Below are positions 25,734 to 34,199 of a stretch of DNA of 64,000 nt, piece after piece. Below the pieces are notes generated by a model. It was given only the letters and a program-made list of their open reading frames with translations. It was not told where the DNA came from and did no database searches. The position numbers and the translations under genes were made by a program. Every line of letters starts with the position of its first letter. The first letter of the stretch is position 1. The DNA is from Bacteroidales bacterium (lineage in GTDB: Bacteria; Bacteroidota; Bacteroidia; Bacteroidales; UBA1402), in assembly GCA_017464285.1 (NCBI GenBank), contig JAFUDT010000003.1, positions 186,001 through 250,000 of the forward strand, written 5' to 3'.

Positions 25734-26789
25734 ATGCCTAGAAAAAAAGTTTCTATCAAGGAAATAGCCAGTGCCGCAGGTGTATCTTCAGCCCTGGTTT
25801 CCATGGTGCTGAACGGCAAAGCCAAACAGTACGGCATCGGTGAGGAGGCAACACAGCGGGTGTTGCGCATTGCGCGGGAAATGAACTACCAGCCTAATAT
25901 CATGGCCCGGGGGCTGCGCAGCGGCAGGAGCCATCTGATCGGGCTGGTGGTGGCCGACATCGCCAATCCCTTCTTTGCCAAGCTGGCCCGCGAAATCGAA
26001 AAGCAGGCCTCCGAACACGGTTATACGGTTATTTACGGCAGTTCGGACGATAACTCCCGGCGGATGAACTCTTTTATGCAGACCCTGGTCAATCAGGGAG
26101 TTGACGGCATCATCGCCATCCCCTGCGAGGACACCATCAAGATAGCCGCCGAACTGCAGGAGCAGAAGTTCCCGCTGGTCCTGGTGGACCGTGACTACAC
26201 CGATATGAAGATCTCCTCGGTATTGCTCGACAACGAACAGGCCGGCCGTCAAATAACCGAATACCTGATAAATGCCGGCTACCGACAGATCTCTTTTGTC
26301 GCATACAGCGGCGACCTGAGTCATATCCAGGGCCGCATGTCGGGCTATCTGCAGGCTATGCAGGCCCATGGCCTGACTGAAACGGTACACCGCCTGGACA
26401 AGAGCGACAGCCAGGAGAGCATCCGTCAGATACTGTCGGCCATCCGTCAGGGTTCCGAACCTACCGATGCCCTGATTTTCGCCAACAACACCCTGACCAT
26501 TGAAGGGCTGTACATGATACGGGAAGCGGGTTTGCAGGTGCCTGACGACGTGGCTGTGTTCGGATTTGACGGCGGCAACGCATTCGACCTTTTCACGCCT
26601 CCTGTCAGTTATGTCTGCCAGCCCATCACGGAAATGGGACGGGAAGCCTTCTCGCTGCTCATCAAGCAGTTGGAAGCCTCCGACCCACAGCCTGCCGAAA
26701 AGGTGGTGCTCCAGTCGTCCTTTGTCTATACGGACAGTTCGAGAGCCCGTATCCAACCAACGAATCCATCAACAAAAAAGACAATATGA
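25734..26789 (+). CDS. LacI-family transcriptional regulator
   Basis: 351 residues. The N-terminal helix-turn-helix with hinge (VSIKEIASAAGVSSALVSMVLNGKAKQYGIGEEATQRVLRIAREMNYQPNIMARGLRSGRSHLIGLVV) is followed by a periplasmic-binding-like effector domain (IANPFFAKLAREIEKQASEHGYTVIY, GVDGIIAIP, PDDVAVFGFDGGNAFDLFTPPVSYVCQP). It probably represses the operon it heads and is released by a sugar acid or pathway intermediate. Its last codons overlap the aldolase start as ATGA. LacI control is less common than hybrid two-component or ECF control in Bacteroidota polysaccharide loci and suits a regulator that senses a cytoplasmic catabolite. Confidence 0.93.
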   Translation: MPRKKVSIKEIASAAGVSSALVSMVLNGKAKQYGIGEEATQRVLRIAREMNYQPNIMARGLRSGRSHLIGLVVADIANPFFAKLAREIEKQASEHGYTVIYGSSDDNSRRMNSFMQTLVNQGVDGIIAIPCEDTIKIAAELQEQKFPLVLVDRDYTDMKISSVLLDNEQAGRQITEYLINAGYRQISFVAYSGDLSHIQGRMSGYLQAMQAHGLTETVHRLDKSDSQESIRQILSAIRQGSEPTDALIFANNTLTIEGLYMIREAGLQVPDDVAVFGFDGGNAFDLFTPPVSYVCQPITEMGREAFSLLIKQLEASDPQPAEKVVLQSSFVYTDSSRARIQPTNPSTKKTI

Positions 26790-27682
26790 AGAAGAAGTTC
26801 CAAGGGGTGGTAGTCCCGATGATTACTCCCCTAAAACAAAACTTGACTATCGACGCGGCGGCTGTGGCCCGCATCATGGGTAAGTTTGCCGAAAACGGCA
26901 TTTCCCCCCTGATCCTGGGAACGACCGGAGAGTCGGCTTCCGTCGGTGAGAAAGAAAGTCTGAGATTCATGGAAGCAGCCGTGAAAGCACGAAAGCCTGG
27001 CCAGATGGTCTATGCCGGACTGGTGGGCAACGATGTCGGTGCCTTGCTCTCTTTGGGCCGCCAATATGCCGACTTGGGCGTGGATGCCGTAGTCTCGACC
27101 CTTCCGTCCTATTACATTCTGACACCTGACCAGATGAAGCAGTTCTATCTGAGCCTGGCCGAAGCTGTTCCGGCGCCGGTCTTCATGTACAATATCAAGG
27201 CTACGACCCAGATGTCCATTCCCTTGGAAGTGGTCGAGGAACTGAGCCACCATCCCAATATCGCCGGTCTGAAAGACTCTGAACGTGACGAGGAAAAGAT
27301 GAAAAAGAGCATTGACCTGTTCAAGAATCGGGCCGATTTCTCGTTTTTCTGTGGCTGGGGTGCCCAGGGCGGTAACAGCCTCAAACTGGGAGCTGACGGA
27401 ATCGTCCCCAGTACGGGCAATATCGTTCCTGAACTCTACGGCTGGCTGTACCGTTCCTTCGTGTCAGGCGACTTTGCCGCCGTTGATCATTTCCAGTCGC
27501 TGACCGACCAGGTCGGAGCTGTCTATCAGAAAGGTCGTACCTTGGGACAGTCACTCGCCGCCCTGAAGGTGCTCATGCATGATGCCGGACTTTGCGGCAC
27601 GACCATGATGCCGCCGCTCACCGAATATGGTCCCGAGCAGGCCCGGGAAATCATCGACAACTTTAAAGCCTTAGCCTTATGA
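26786..27682 (+). CDS. DHDPS/NAL-family aldolase (module 2), proposed Dha aldolase
   Basis: 298 residues. GTTGES (45-50), catalytic Tyr135 in FMYNIKATT and Schiff-base Lys163 in NIAGLKDSERD identify a pyruvate-dependent class I aldolase. Start and stop overlap with the LacI gene before and the symporter after it (ATGA at both ends), so the three are tightly coupled. Downstream genes reduce an aldehyde and process a four-carbon acid, which suggests it cleaves a seven-carbon 2-keto-3-deoxy aldarate (Dha) into pyruvate and a C4 aldehyde acid. That is inference; Kdo, KDG or related acids are alternatives. Not lysine biosynthesis, judged by context. Confidence 0.85.
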   Translation: MKKKFQGVVVPMITPLKQNLTIDAAAVARIMGKFAENGISPLILGTTGESASVGEKESLRFMEAAVKARKPGQMVYAGLVGNDVGALLSLGRQYADLGVDAVVSTLPSYYILTPDQMKQFYLSLAEAVPAPVFMYNIKATTQMSIPLEVVEELSHHPNIAGLKDSERDEEKMKKSIDLFKNRADFSFFCGWGAQGGNSLKLGADGIVPSTGNIVPELYGWLYRSFVSGDFAAVDHFQSLTDQVGAVYQKGRTLGQSLAALKVLMHDAGLCGTTMMPPLTEYGPEQAREIIDNFKALAL

Positions 27683-29232
27683 GTACTGCCACCATTCACT
27701 GGATAGACATAGCCATCATTCTTATAACGCTTGTCTTCACTATCGGCGTGGGCGTTTATGTGGCCCATCGCAACAAAACCTCGGATGCCTATTTCAAAGG
27801 TGGTCAGAAAGCCCCCTCCTGGGTCATCGGCCTGTCGATTTTTGCCACGCTGATCAGCTCGGTCACTTTCCTGTCCTACCCGGCAGCCGCCTACAAGGGC
27901 AACTGGATACTTCTCGTACAGGGCCTGATGGTCCCCGTGGTGCTGGTGTTCCTTATCTGGGCTATCGTGCCGCTGTTCCGGAAGATGATCCGGCTGAGTA
28001 CCTACGAATATTTTGAACGCCGCTTCGGGCTGGGTGCCCGCATTTATTCCTCCCTGGCATTTTTGCTGACTCACTTTTCGAAAATGGGGACGGTGCTTTA
28101 CCTGATTTCCCTGGCGCTGGCCAGCATGATGGGTACGGATGCCCTGTGGATTATCATCGTTCTGGGGCTGGTGATCGTGGTAATCACCTATGTCGGCGGC
28201 ATGGAAGGTGTTATCTGGATGGATGTCGTCCAGGGCCTGCTGCTGATTCTGGGCGGCGTGCTCTGTGTCGTGGTACTGCTCGTCAAACCCGAACAAGGAG
28301 CCCTGCAAGTTTTCCATGAGGCCGTCGCCATGAAGAAAATAGGCTTCGGTCCCTACCATTTCAGCTTTGCCGAACTCACTTTCTGGGTGATGGTCGTCAA
28401 CGGCGCTTTCTACGCCTTGCAGAAATACGGAACCGACCAGACCATTGTGCAGCGCTATCTGACAGCCAAGAGCGACCATGACGCCAAGAAGGCCGCCTAT
28501 ATCGGCGTAGGAATGAGCGTGCCTATCTGGGCCATGTTCATGCTGATCGGCTCGCTGCTGTTTGTCTTCTACCACACGGGCAATGCCGTCCTGCCTGAGG
28601 GAATGAAGGCCGAGGAAGTCTTCCCGTATTTTATGCTGAATGAACTGCCTGTCGGTGTGGCCGGCCTGGTAATCGCGGCCCTGCTGGCGGCCGCCATATC
28701 TTCGCTCGATGCCGACATGAACTGCCTGTCGGCCATCATTGTGGAAGATTATTACCAGCGTTTCAAGAAAGACTGTACCGACCGTCAGCGCCTGGCGATG
28801 GGCCGGGCCATGGTGGCTGTCTCGGGTGTCCTCACCGTCGGTGTGGCCGCCTTATACTATGCCTGGAATGGTGAAGGAGTGCTGGGAGTGGTCTTCGAAC
28901 TTTACGCCATCTTCTCGGCCGGTATCGTCGGTATCTTCCTGCTCGGCCTTTTCAGCCGCCGTGCCAACAAGCAGGGACTGTATATCGGTATGATCGTCTG
29001 TGTCCTGTTTACGGCCTACGCTGTGTTGACCACGACCAAGATTGAGGTTGACGGAGCCAAACGGCTCATTCTGGACCTGGGTGCCTGGAACTTCCCGCAT
29101 CATAAATATATGCTGGGTGTTTACAGTCATCTCATTGTTCTGGTGGTCGGCTATGTAGCCAGCTTTTTCTTCCCGGCTCCCAAACTGGAGGACGGCCTGA
29201 CTATTTTTGATTATCAAAAGAATAAAGCCTGA
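27679..29232 (+). CDS. Sodium:solute symporter (SSS family), module 2
   Basis: 517 residues, about 13-14 transmembrane segments. The N-terminal FTIGVGVYVAHRNKTSDAYFKGGQKAPSWVIGLSIFATLISSVTFLSYPAAAYKGNW and the repeated RYLTAKSDHDAKKAAYIG and SLDADMNCLSAIIVEDYYQRF blocks place it with the module 1 symporter. It overlaps the aldolase stop by four bases. Likely imports the monosaccharide acid freed in the periplasm by the module's hydrolases, for cleavage by the preceding aldolase. The exact substrate is not visible in the sequence. Confidence 0.88.
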   Translation: MSTATIHWIDIAIILITLVFTIGVGVYVAHRNKTSDAYFKGGQKAPSWVIGLSIFATLISSVTFLSYPAAAYKGNWILLVQGLMVPVVLVFLIWAIVPLFRKMIRLSTYEYFERRFGLGARIYSSLAFLLTHFSKMGTVLYLISLALASMMGTDALWIIIVLGLVIVVITYVGGMEGVIWMDVVQGLLLILGGVLCVVVLLVKPEQGALQVFHEAVAMKKIGFGPYHFSFAELTFWVMVVNGAFYALQKYGTDQTIVQRYLTAKSDHDAKKAAYIGVGMSVPIWAMFMLIGSLLFVFYHTGNAVLPEGMKAEEVFPYFMLNELPVGVAGLVIAALLAAAISSLDADMNCLSAIIVEDYYQRFKKDCTDRQRLAMGRAMVAVSGVLTVGVAALYYAWNGEGVLGVVFELYAIFSAGIVGIFLLGLFSRRANKQGLYIGMIVCVLFTAYAVLTTTKIEVDGAKRLILDLGAWNFPHHKYMLGVYSHLIVLVVGYVASFFFPAPKLEDGLTIFDYQKNKA

Positions 29233-29237
29233 ACGCA

Positions 29238-30386
29238 ATGAACCAGATTGAAGTGATGACTCCGGGCAAGATTGTTGTCGGGAGCGGATGCTCGGCCCGC
29301 TGGATCGAAGAGGCCGTCAAGGCGGAGATGAAGAAAATCGCCGTCCTGTCGGTCGGACCTGTCTGGCCGATGATTGAACCGCAGCTGGCTGAGGCCGAAG
29401 CTCAGGGTCTGAAGATTAAGAAAATCGATTACACATTGGTGGGCGAACCTACCACCGAATATTTTGAAAAACTGAGAAAAGAGGCTGCCGCCATGCGCCC
29501 GGATGCCGTGTTGGGTGTCGGCGGAGGCAGCGTGCTGGATATCGCCAAGTTGCTGGCAGCACTCTCCGATAAGAAAACCCCTGTGGAAAAGTGCTTCGGC
29601 AAGGGTATGTTGGAAAAACGAAAGATCGGACTGTTCTGTGCTCCGACCACTTCCGGCACCGGCAGCGAGGTGTCGCCCAATGCCATTTTGCTGGATTCGG
29701 CCGATGGCGAGAAAAAAGGGATTATCAGTCCTTATCTGTTGCCAGACTGCACCCTGGTCGATCCCGACCTGACCATGAGCCTGCCCTCTAAGATTACGGC
29801 GGAAACGGGCATGGATGCGCTGTGTCACTGTGTGGAGGCCCTCATGAACAAGAATGCCCATCCGCTAATCGATACAGCGGCTCTGAAAGGCATTGAACTG
29901 ATTTGCAAGAACCTGGTGAAGGCTTGCCGAGACGGCCGCAACCGCCCGGCCCGTGAGGCGCTGGCTACGGCTTCCATGTTGGGTGGTCTGTGTCTGGGAC
30001 CGGTCAATACCTGCGGAGTGCATGCCCTGTCGTACGGGCTGGCCGGCAAATATCACCTTTCGCACGGTCTGGCCAATGCTCTGCTGCTGCCCGAAGTGAT
30101 GAGATTCAACCGTCCGGTCTGCCTGGCCCGTTTTTCGCTTATCGCCAAGGCACTGGGATTGCAAGTGGGTAAGGACAACGAGCGCAACGCCAACCTGGCC
30201 ATCGACTATATCAGTCAGCTGTCGGTTCAGTGTGGCATTCCACAGCATCTGTCGGAAATAGGCATCAAGGCCGGTGACATCCCCGAAATGGCCGACATGG
30301 CCATGAACGTGACCCGTCTGCTGCAGAACAATCCCCGGGAGATAACCAGGGAAGACGTCATCAGTATTTACGAAAACATTTATTGA
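29238..30386 (+). CDS. Iron-containing alcohol dehydrogenase
   Basis: 382 residues of the Fe-ADH (group III) family. The nucleotide region has GVGGGSVLDIAK, then APTTSGTGSEV. Metal ligands are expected from DPDLTM, DALCHCVEA, GVHALSY and YHLSHGLANA. Members reduce or oxidise small aldehydes, for example lactaldehyde, succinate semialdehyde or maleylacetate. Here it sits between a pyruvate aldolase with symporter and a PdxA-DUF1537 pair for four-carbon acids. The simplest role is NAD(P)H-dependent reduction of the aldehyde end of the aldolase product, giving D-threonate (inference). The PdxA-like gene starts one base after its stop. Confidence 0.9.
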   Translation: MNQIEVMTPGKIVVGSGCSARWIEEAVKAEMKKIAVLSVGPVWPMIEPQLAEAEAQGLKIKKIDYTLVGEPTTEYFEKLRKEAAAMRPDAVLGVGGGSVLDIAKLLAALSDKKTPVEKCFGKGMLEKRKIGLFCAPTTSGTGSEVSPNAILLDSADGEKKGIISPYLLPDCTLVDPDLTMSLPSKITAETGMDALCHCVEALMNKNAHPLIDTAALKGIELICKNLVKACRDGRNRPAREALATASMLGGLCLGPVNTCGVHALSYGLAGKYHLSHGLANALLLPEVMRFNRPVCLARFSLIAKALGLQVGKDNERNANLAIDYISQLSVQCGIPQHLSEIGIKAGDIPEMADMAMNVTRLLQNNPREITREDVISIYENIY

Positions 30387-30387
30387 C

Positions 30388-31413
30388 ATGGATAAACCGA
30401 TTGTCAGTATCAGCATGGGTGATCCGGCCGGCATAGGTCCGGAAATCACCGTCATGGCTCTCAGTGAGCCCTCCGTCTATGAACGTTGTCGTCCCATGGT
30501 CGTGGGCGATGCCCGTGTAATGGCCAAGGCCGTCAGACTCCTGAAATCCGGGCTCAAGATCAACGCAGTTCACGAGGTGAAAGAGGCCAGGTTCGAGTAT
30601 GGCACCATCGATGTCTATGACCTGGACAACGTCGATATCGACCGTCTGGAGTACGGGGTCGTTTCAGCCATGTGCGGGCATGCCGCCTTCGAGGCTGTCC
30701 GCACCAATATCGAACTGGCTCTGCGCCATGAAGTCGATGCCACGGTGACGGCTCCCATCAACAAGGAGGCCATTCATGTAGCCGGGCACGATTTCTCGGG
30801 CCATACTGAGATATATGCCCATTTCACCAAGACGAAAAACTATGCCATGCTGCTGGCCGACGAGTCGCTTCGGGTGATACACGTCAGTACGCATGTCTCT
30901 TTGCGCGAGGCCTGCGACCGGGCCAAGAAAGAACGGGTGCTCAATGTCATCGGTCTCTTGCACGATGCCTGCCGGCAGTTCGGTATCCGGCATCCCCGTC
31001 TGGCTGTGGCCGGTCTGAATCCCCACAGCGGCGAGAACGGACTTTTCGGCCGGGAAGAGATTGATGAAATCATTCCGGCCATCCAGGCCGCCCGGGCCCA
31101 GGGCTACGATGTGGAAGGTCCGGTTCCGCCGGACACCATATTTGCCAAGGCTGTTCAGGGCAAATTCGACGGCTGTGTGGCCATGTACCACGACCAGGGG
31201 CACATCCCCTTCAAACTGGTCGGATTCAAGTGGAATAACGAGAAACAGAAAATGGACAGTGTCAAAGGAGTCAACATTACCCTGGGTCTGCCCATTATCC
31301 GTACATCTGTGGATCACGGAACTGCTTTTGAGATAGCCGGCCGGGGGATTGCCAGTCCCGATGCCATGCTCATATCCATAGACTACGCAATTAAAATGGC
31401 TCAAAACCGATAG
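30388..31413 (+). CDS. PdxA-family dehydrogenase, probable 4-phospho-D-threonate 3-dehydrogenase
   Basis: 341 residues with ISMGDPAGIGPEI at the start, a TAPINKEAIHVAGHDFSGHTEIYAHFT block, VAGLNPHSGENGLFG, MYHDQGHIPFKL (metal His) and a C-terminal TSVDHGTAFEIAGRGIASP. PdxA enzymes oxidise and decarboxylate 4-phosphohydroxythreonine; the PdxA2 branch does the same to 4-phospho-D-threonate or erythronate, giving dihydroxyacetone phosphate and CO2. A DUF1537 kinase right behind it, 3 bp away, is the known mark of the acid-sugar branch rather than vitamin B6 synthesis. I cannot separate threonate from erythronate specificity by eye. Confidence 0.85.
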   Translation: MDKPIVSISMGDPAGIGPEITVMALSEPSVYERCRPMVVGDARVMAKAVRLLKSGLKINAVHEVKEARFEYGTIDVYDLDNVDIDRLEYGVVSAMCGHAAFEAVRTNIELALRHEVDATVTAPINKEAIHVAGHDFSGHTEIYAHFTKTKNYAMLLADESLRVIHVSTHVSLREACDRAKKERVLNVIGLLHDACRQFGIRHPRLAVAGLNPHSGENGLFGREEIDEIIPAIQAARAQGYDVEGPVPPDTIFAKAVQGKFDGCVAMYHDQGHIPFKLVGFKWNNEKQKMDSVKGVNITLGLPIIRTSVDHGTAFEIAGRGIASPDAMLISIDYAIKMAQNR

Positions 31414-31416
31414 CGC

Positions 31417-32577
31417 ATGATTGCCATCATTGCAGACGATTTCACCGGAGCAGCCGAAGTGGCAGGTATCTGCCTGGGGCGTGGCGTGACGGTGAGTTTT
31501 ATCGTCAATATCCCCGAAGTGGAGACTCTTCAGGCCCTGGATACTCAGGTGGTGGTCCTGGCCGAAGACACCCGCTCCTTTACGGCCGACGGAGCCGAGA
31601 AAATTTCCCGTATGCTGGCCGAAAAGCTCAAGGCGGCCGGCATCAGTCAGGTAGTGAAAAAAATCGACTCGGTGCTGCGGGGCTGGGTGCTGCCCGAGAT
31701 GCTTGCCCTGGCCCAGGTACTGGGCAAAAGCTCGCTGATGATACAGCCGGCCAATACGGCCACACACCGGTCCATCCGTCAGGGACTTTATTATGTGGAA
31801 GACACCTTGCTGTCAAAAACATCTTTCAGCCGTGACCCCGATTTCCCGGCAGGCTCTTCCTCTGTGATGGAACTGCTGCATCAGCGCAGTCAGACATCGG
31901 GTGGCACACCTGCATTGCCGTATGAGGTTCCGGATGCGGTCACCGAGCAGGATCTGGCCGCCTGTGTGTCCCGTTGTGACGACAGTGTCCTGGCGGGCGG
32001 CAGTGCCGATTTCTGGCGGGTCTATCTCGAAGCGGAGATTGCGGCTGGCCGTGTCAAGACGGTTCCGGTCAAAGATCCCCCCGCCAATTCCTTCCCTCTG
32101 ACGAATTGTCTGCTTATCTGCGGCAGTGCCCATCAGAACAGCCTGAATTTCTATCAACGTCTGGTAGCCGACGGCTTCCCCACTATGGTAATGCCTGAGT
32201 CTCTTCGTGGGGAAGAAAAACCCTCCGATGCGGAGGCTATCAAGTGGATGGACGACTGTGTCGCGGCTTGGGAAAAGGAGCACCGCCTGCTCATCAGAGT
32301 GGCACCGCGTCCAGTCATTTTCCCCTCCTGCGCCGAACGTCTGCGCTATCGTCTGACCGAGGCTGTCTATTACATTCTGCAGCAGATCACCCCCTCTCAG
32401 CTGCTCATCGAGGGTGGTGCTACATCCTGGAGTCTCTTGCAGCGTCTGGGTTGGACTTCGTTCAATCCTGTCAGGGAATGGTTGCCCGGGGTGGTGCAGC
32501 TGCAGCTAAAGACGCCTCCTTATTGCTACATCACTCTGAAGCCCGGCAGCTATGCCTGGCCCCAGTTCTCTTTCTGA
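31417..32577 (+). CDS. DUF1537 four-carbon acid-sugar kinase (probable D-threonate kinase)
   Basis: 386 residues. The N-terminal MIAIIADDFTGAAEVAG and KKIDSVLRGWV motifs define the DUF1537 (OtnK/DtnK) family; the C-terminal half carries IEGGATSWSLLQRLGW, the ATP-binding part. These kinases phosphorylate the 4-hydroxyl of D-threonate, D- or L-erythronate or related acids. With the preceding PdxA-like enzyme it makes dihydroxyacetone phosphate. It is the last cytoplasmic gene of the operon; the next five encode exported proteins. Slightly shorter than the roughly 420 residues common in the family. Confidence 0.9.
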   Translation: MIAIIADDFTGAAEVAGICLGRGVTVSFIVNIPEVETLQALDTQVVVLAEDTRSFTADGAEKISRMLAEKLKAAGISQVVKKIDSVLRGWVLPEMLALAQVLGKSSLMIQPANTATHRSIRQGLYYVEDTLLSKTSFSRDPDFPAGSSSVMELLHQRSQTSGGTPALPYEVPDAVTEQDLAACVSRCDDSVLAGGSADFWRVYLEAEIAAGRVKTVPVKDPPANSFPLTNCLLICGSAHQNSLNFYQRLVADGFPTMVMPESLRGEEKPSDAEAIKWMDDCVAAWEKEHRLLIRVAPRPVIFPSCAERLRYRLTEAVYYILQQITPSQLLIEGGATSWSLLQRLGWTSFNPVREWLPGVVQLQLKTPPYCYITLKPGSYAWPQFSF

Positions 32578-32596
32578 AACTATATCAGATATAATA

Positions 32597-34195
32597 ATGA
32601 ACATGAAAACAGTCAGATTATTTGGAACGATTTTGGGAGCATTGCTGATGCTCCCTGTGCAGGCCGAAACGCTTAGTGTCCTGAAAGTCGGTGGTAAGAA
32701 CGATGGCAAGACCCTCAATACCAAGGCTATCGCAAAAGGTATCGAACAGCTGGCCTCCCAGGGAGGCGGCATGCTCTATTTCCCCGCAGGGACCTATCTG
32801 ACAGGTCCCATTACGATGAAGAGCAACATCACGCTCTATGTGGAGGCCGGGGCCACCCTGTCGTTTACCGATGATTTCGACCAATACATGCCCTTGGTCG
32901 AGATGCGTTACGAAGGAGTGGTCATGAAAAGTTTCCATCCGCTTATCGGCGGCTGGGATCTGGAAAACGTTGCCATTAAGGGCGAAGGTACGCTCGAGGG
33001 AAACGGCCAGGCCTGGTGGAACGAGTCCTGGCGCATCGAAGGAGCCTTGCGCAGTCGGGAAGGGCAGGAAGGTCCGACCAAATGGCAGCTGGCCTTCGAT
33101 GAGGCCAATCCCGATCTGACACTGGAGCCCCAGTCCGACTGGAAGGGAACGTTGGCCCGCCGCTTCTTCCGTCCTCCCTTTATCCAGTTCATGCGATGCC
33201 GCAATATCCTCATCGAGGGGTTGCATATCCAGAATTCTCCTTTCTGGACGGTCAATCCGGAGTTCTGCGACAATCTGAACATCACCGGGCTGACCATCAA
33301 TAATCCGCCCTCACCCAATACCGACGGCATCAATCCTTCGTCCTGCCGCAATGTCCATATCTCCAACTGTCACATCAGCGTGGGCGACGACTGTATCACC
33401 ATCAAGTCGGGCCGCGATCTGCAGGGCCGCCAGTACGGTACCCCCTGTGAGAATGTGACCATCACCAACTGTACCATGCTCAATGGTCACGGTGGCGTAG
33501 TCATCGGCAGTGAAATGTCAGGTGATGTGCGTAAGGTGACCATCAGCAACTGTGTCTTTGACGGCACCGACCGCGGCATCCGCATCAAATCGACCCGTGG
33601 CCGGGGCGGTATTGTCGAGGAAATCCGTGTCAGCAACATCGTGATGAAGAACATCAAGAAGGAGGCCATTATCCTGAGCCTGTTCTACAGCCGGGTGCCC
33701 GAAGAGCCAGTGAGCGAGCGCACGCCGATATTCCGCAACATCCACATTGCCGACATGACCGGCTCTCAAGTGCAGTCGGTGGGCAGTATCATGGGCATTT
33801 CCGAGATGCCCGTGTCCAATGTCAGCATTTCGAATGTCAATATCGATGCCGTTTCGGGAATGCGTGTGCAGGATGCCCGGCAGCTTACTTTCTCAGACTT
33901 CACGGTCAGTACGCAACAGGGCACCGCACTGGACATCGAGAATGTCGAAGAGCTTTACCTGTCGAACATCCGCACCTACGAGCCTTCTGCCGAACTGCCC
34001 GTCATGCGGCTCAAGAATGTGCGTCAAGCCATGATTACAGGTTGTTTTCCGCTGCCCGGCAGCAAGGCCCTGGCCGAAATCTCAGGCCAGGCGACCGAGG
34101 GTATTGTGCTCAAGGGCAATTATGTCGAGCGTCTGCAGACTCCCTTCATTATTTCCGATGAGGTGGCAGCCGAGGCTCTTATAAAAGTTGATTAG
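32597..34195 (+). CDS. GH28 polygalacturonase-type enzyme
   Basis: About 532 residues from ATG 32597 (an alternative is 32603), with signal peptide ending PVQA. The catalytic signatures of GH28 are complete: NTDG (241-244), GDDC (263-266), GHGG (297-300) and RIK (329-331), in a right-handed beta-helix (NVHISNCHISVGDDCITIKSG, NVTITNCTMLNGHGGVVIGSE). The family hydrolyses alpha-1,4 galacturonic acid linkages in pectin backbones or releases galacturonate from side chains. An insert around 140-200 rich in Trp and Arg is typical of Bacteroidota exo-acting members. It fits RG-II or rhamnogalacturonan attack together with the esterase and apiosidase that follow. Confidence 0.93.
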   Translation: MNMKTVRLFGTILGALLMLPVQAETLSVLKVGGKNDGKTLNTKAIAKGIEQLASQGGGMLYFPAGTYLTGPITMKSNITLYVEAGATLSFTDDFDQYMPLVEMRYEGVVMKSFHPLIGGWDLENVAIKGEGTLEGNGQAWWNESWRIEGALRSREGQEGPTKWQLAFDEANPDLTLEPQSDWKGTLARRFFRPPFIQFMRCRNILIEGLHIQNSPFWTVNPEFCDNLNITGLTINNPPSPNTDGINPSSCRNVHISNCHISVGDDCITIKSGRDLQGRQYGTPCENVTITNCTMLNGHGGVVIGSEMSGDVRKVTISNCVFDGTDRGIRIKSTRGRGGIVEEIRVSNIVMKNIKKEAIILSLFYSRVPEEPVSERTPIFRNIHIADMTGSQVQSVGSIMGISEMPVSNVSISNVNIDAVSGMRVQDARQLTFSDFTVSTQQGTALDIENVEELYLSNIRTYEPSAELPVMRLKNVRQAMITGCFPLPGSKALAEISGQATEGIVLKGNYVERLQTPFIISDEVAAEALIKVD

Positions 34196-34199
34196 AACA

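Noticed and set aside
30388-31413. Vitamin B6 biosynthesis pdxA
   Set aside because: It lies 3 bp before a DUF1537 kinase and within a catabolic operon, the mark of the acid-sugar branch.
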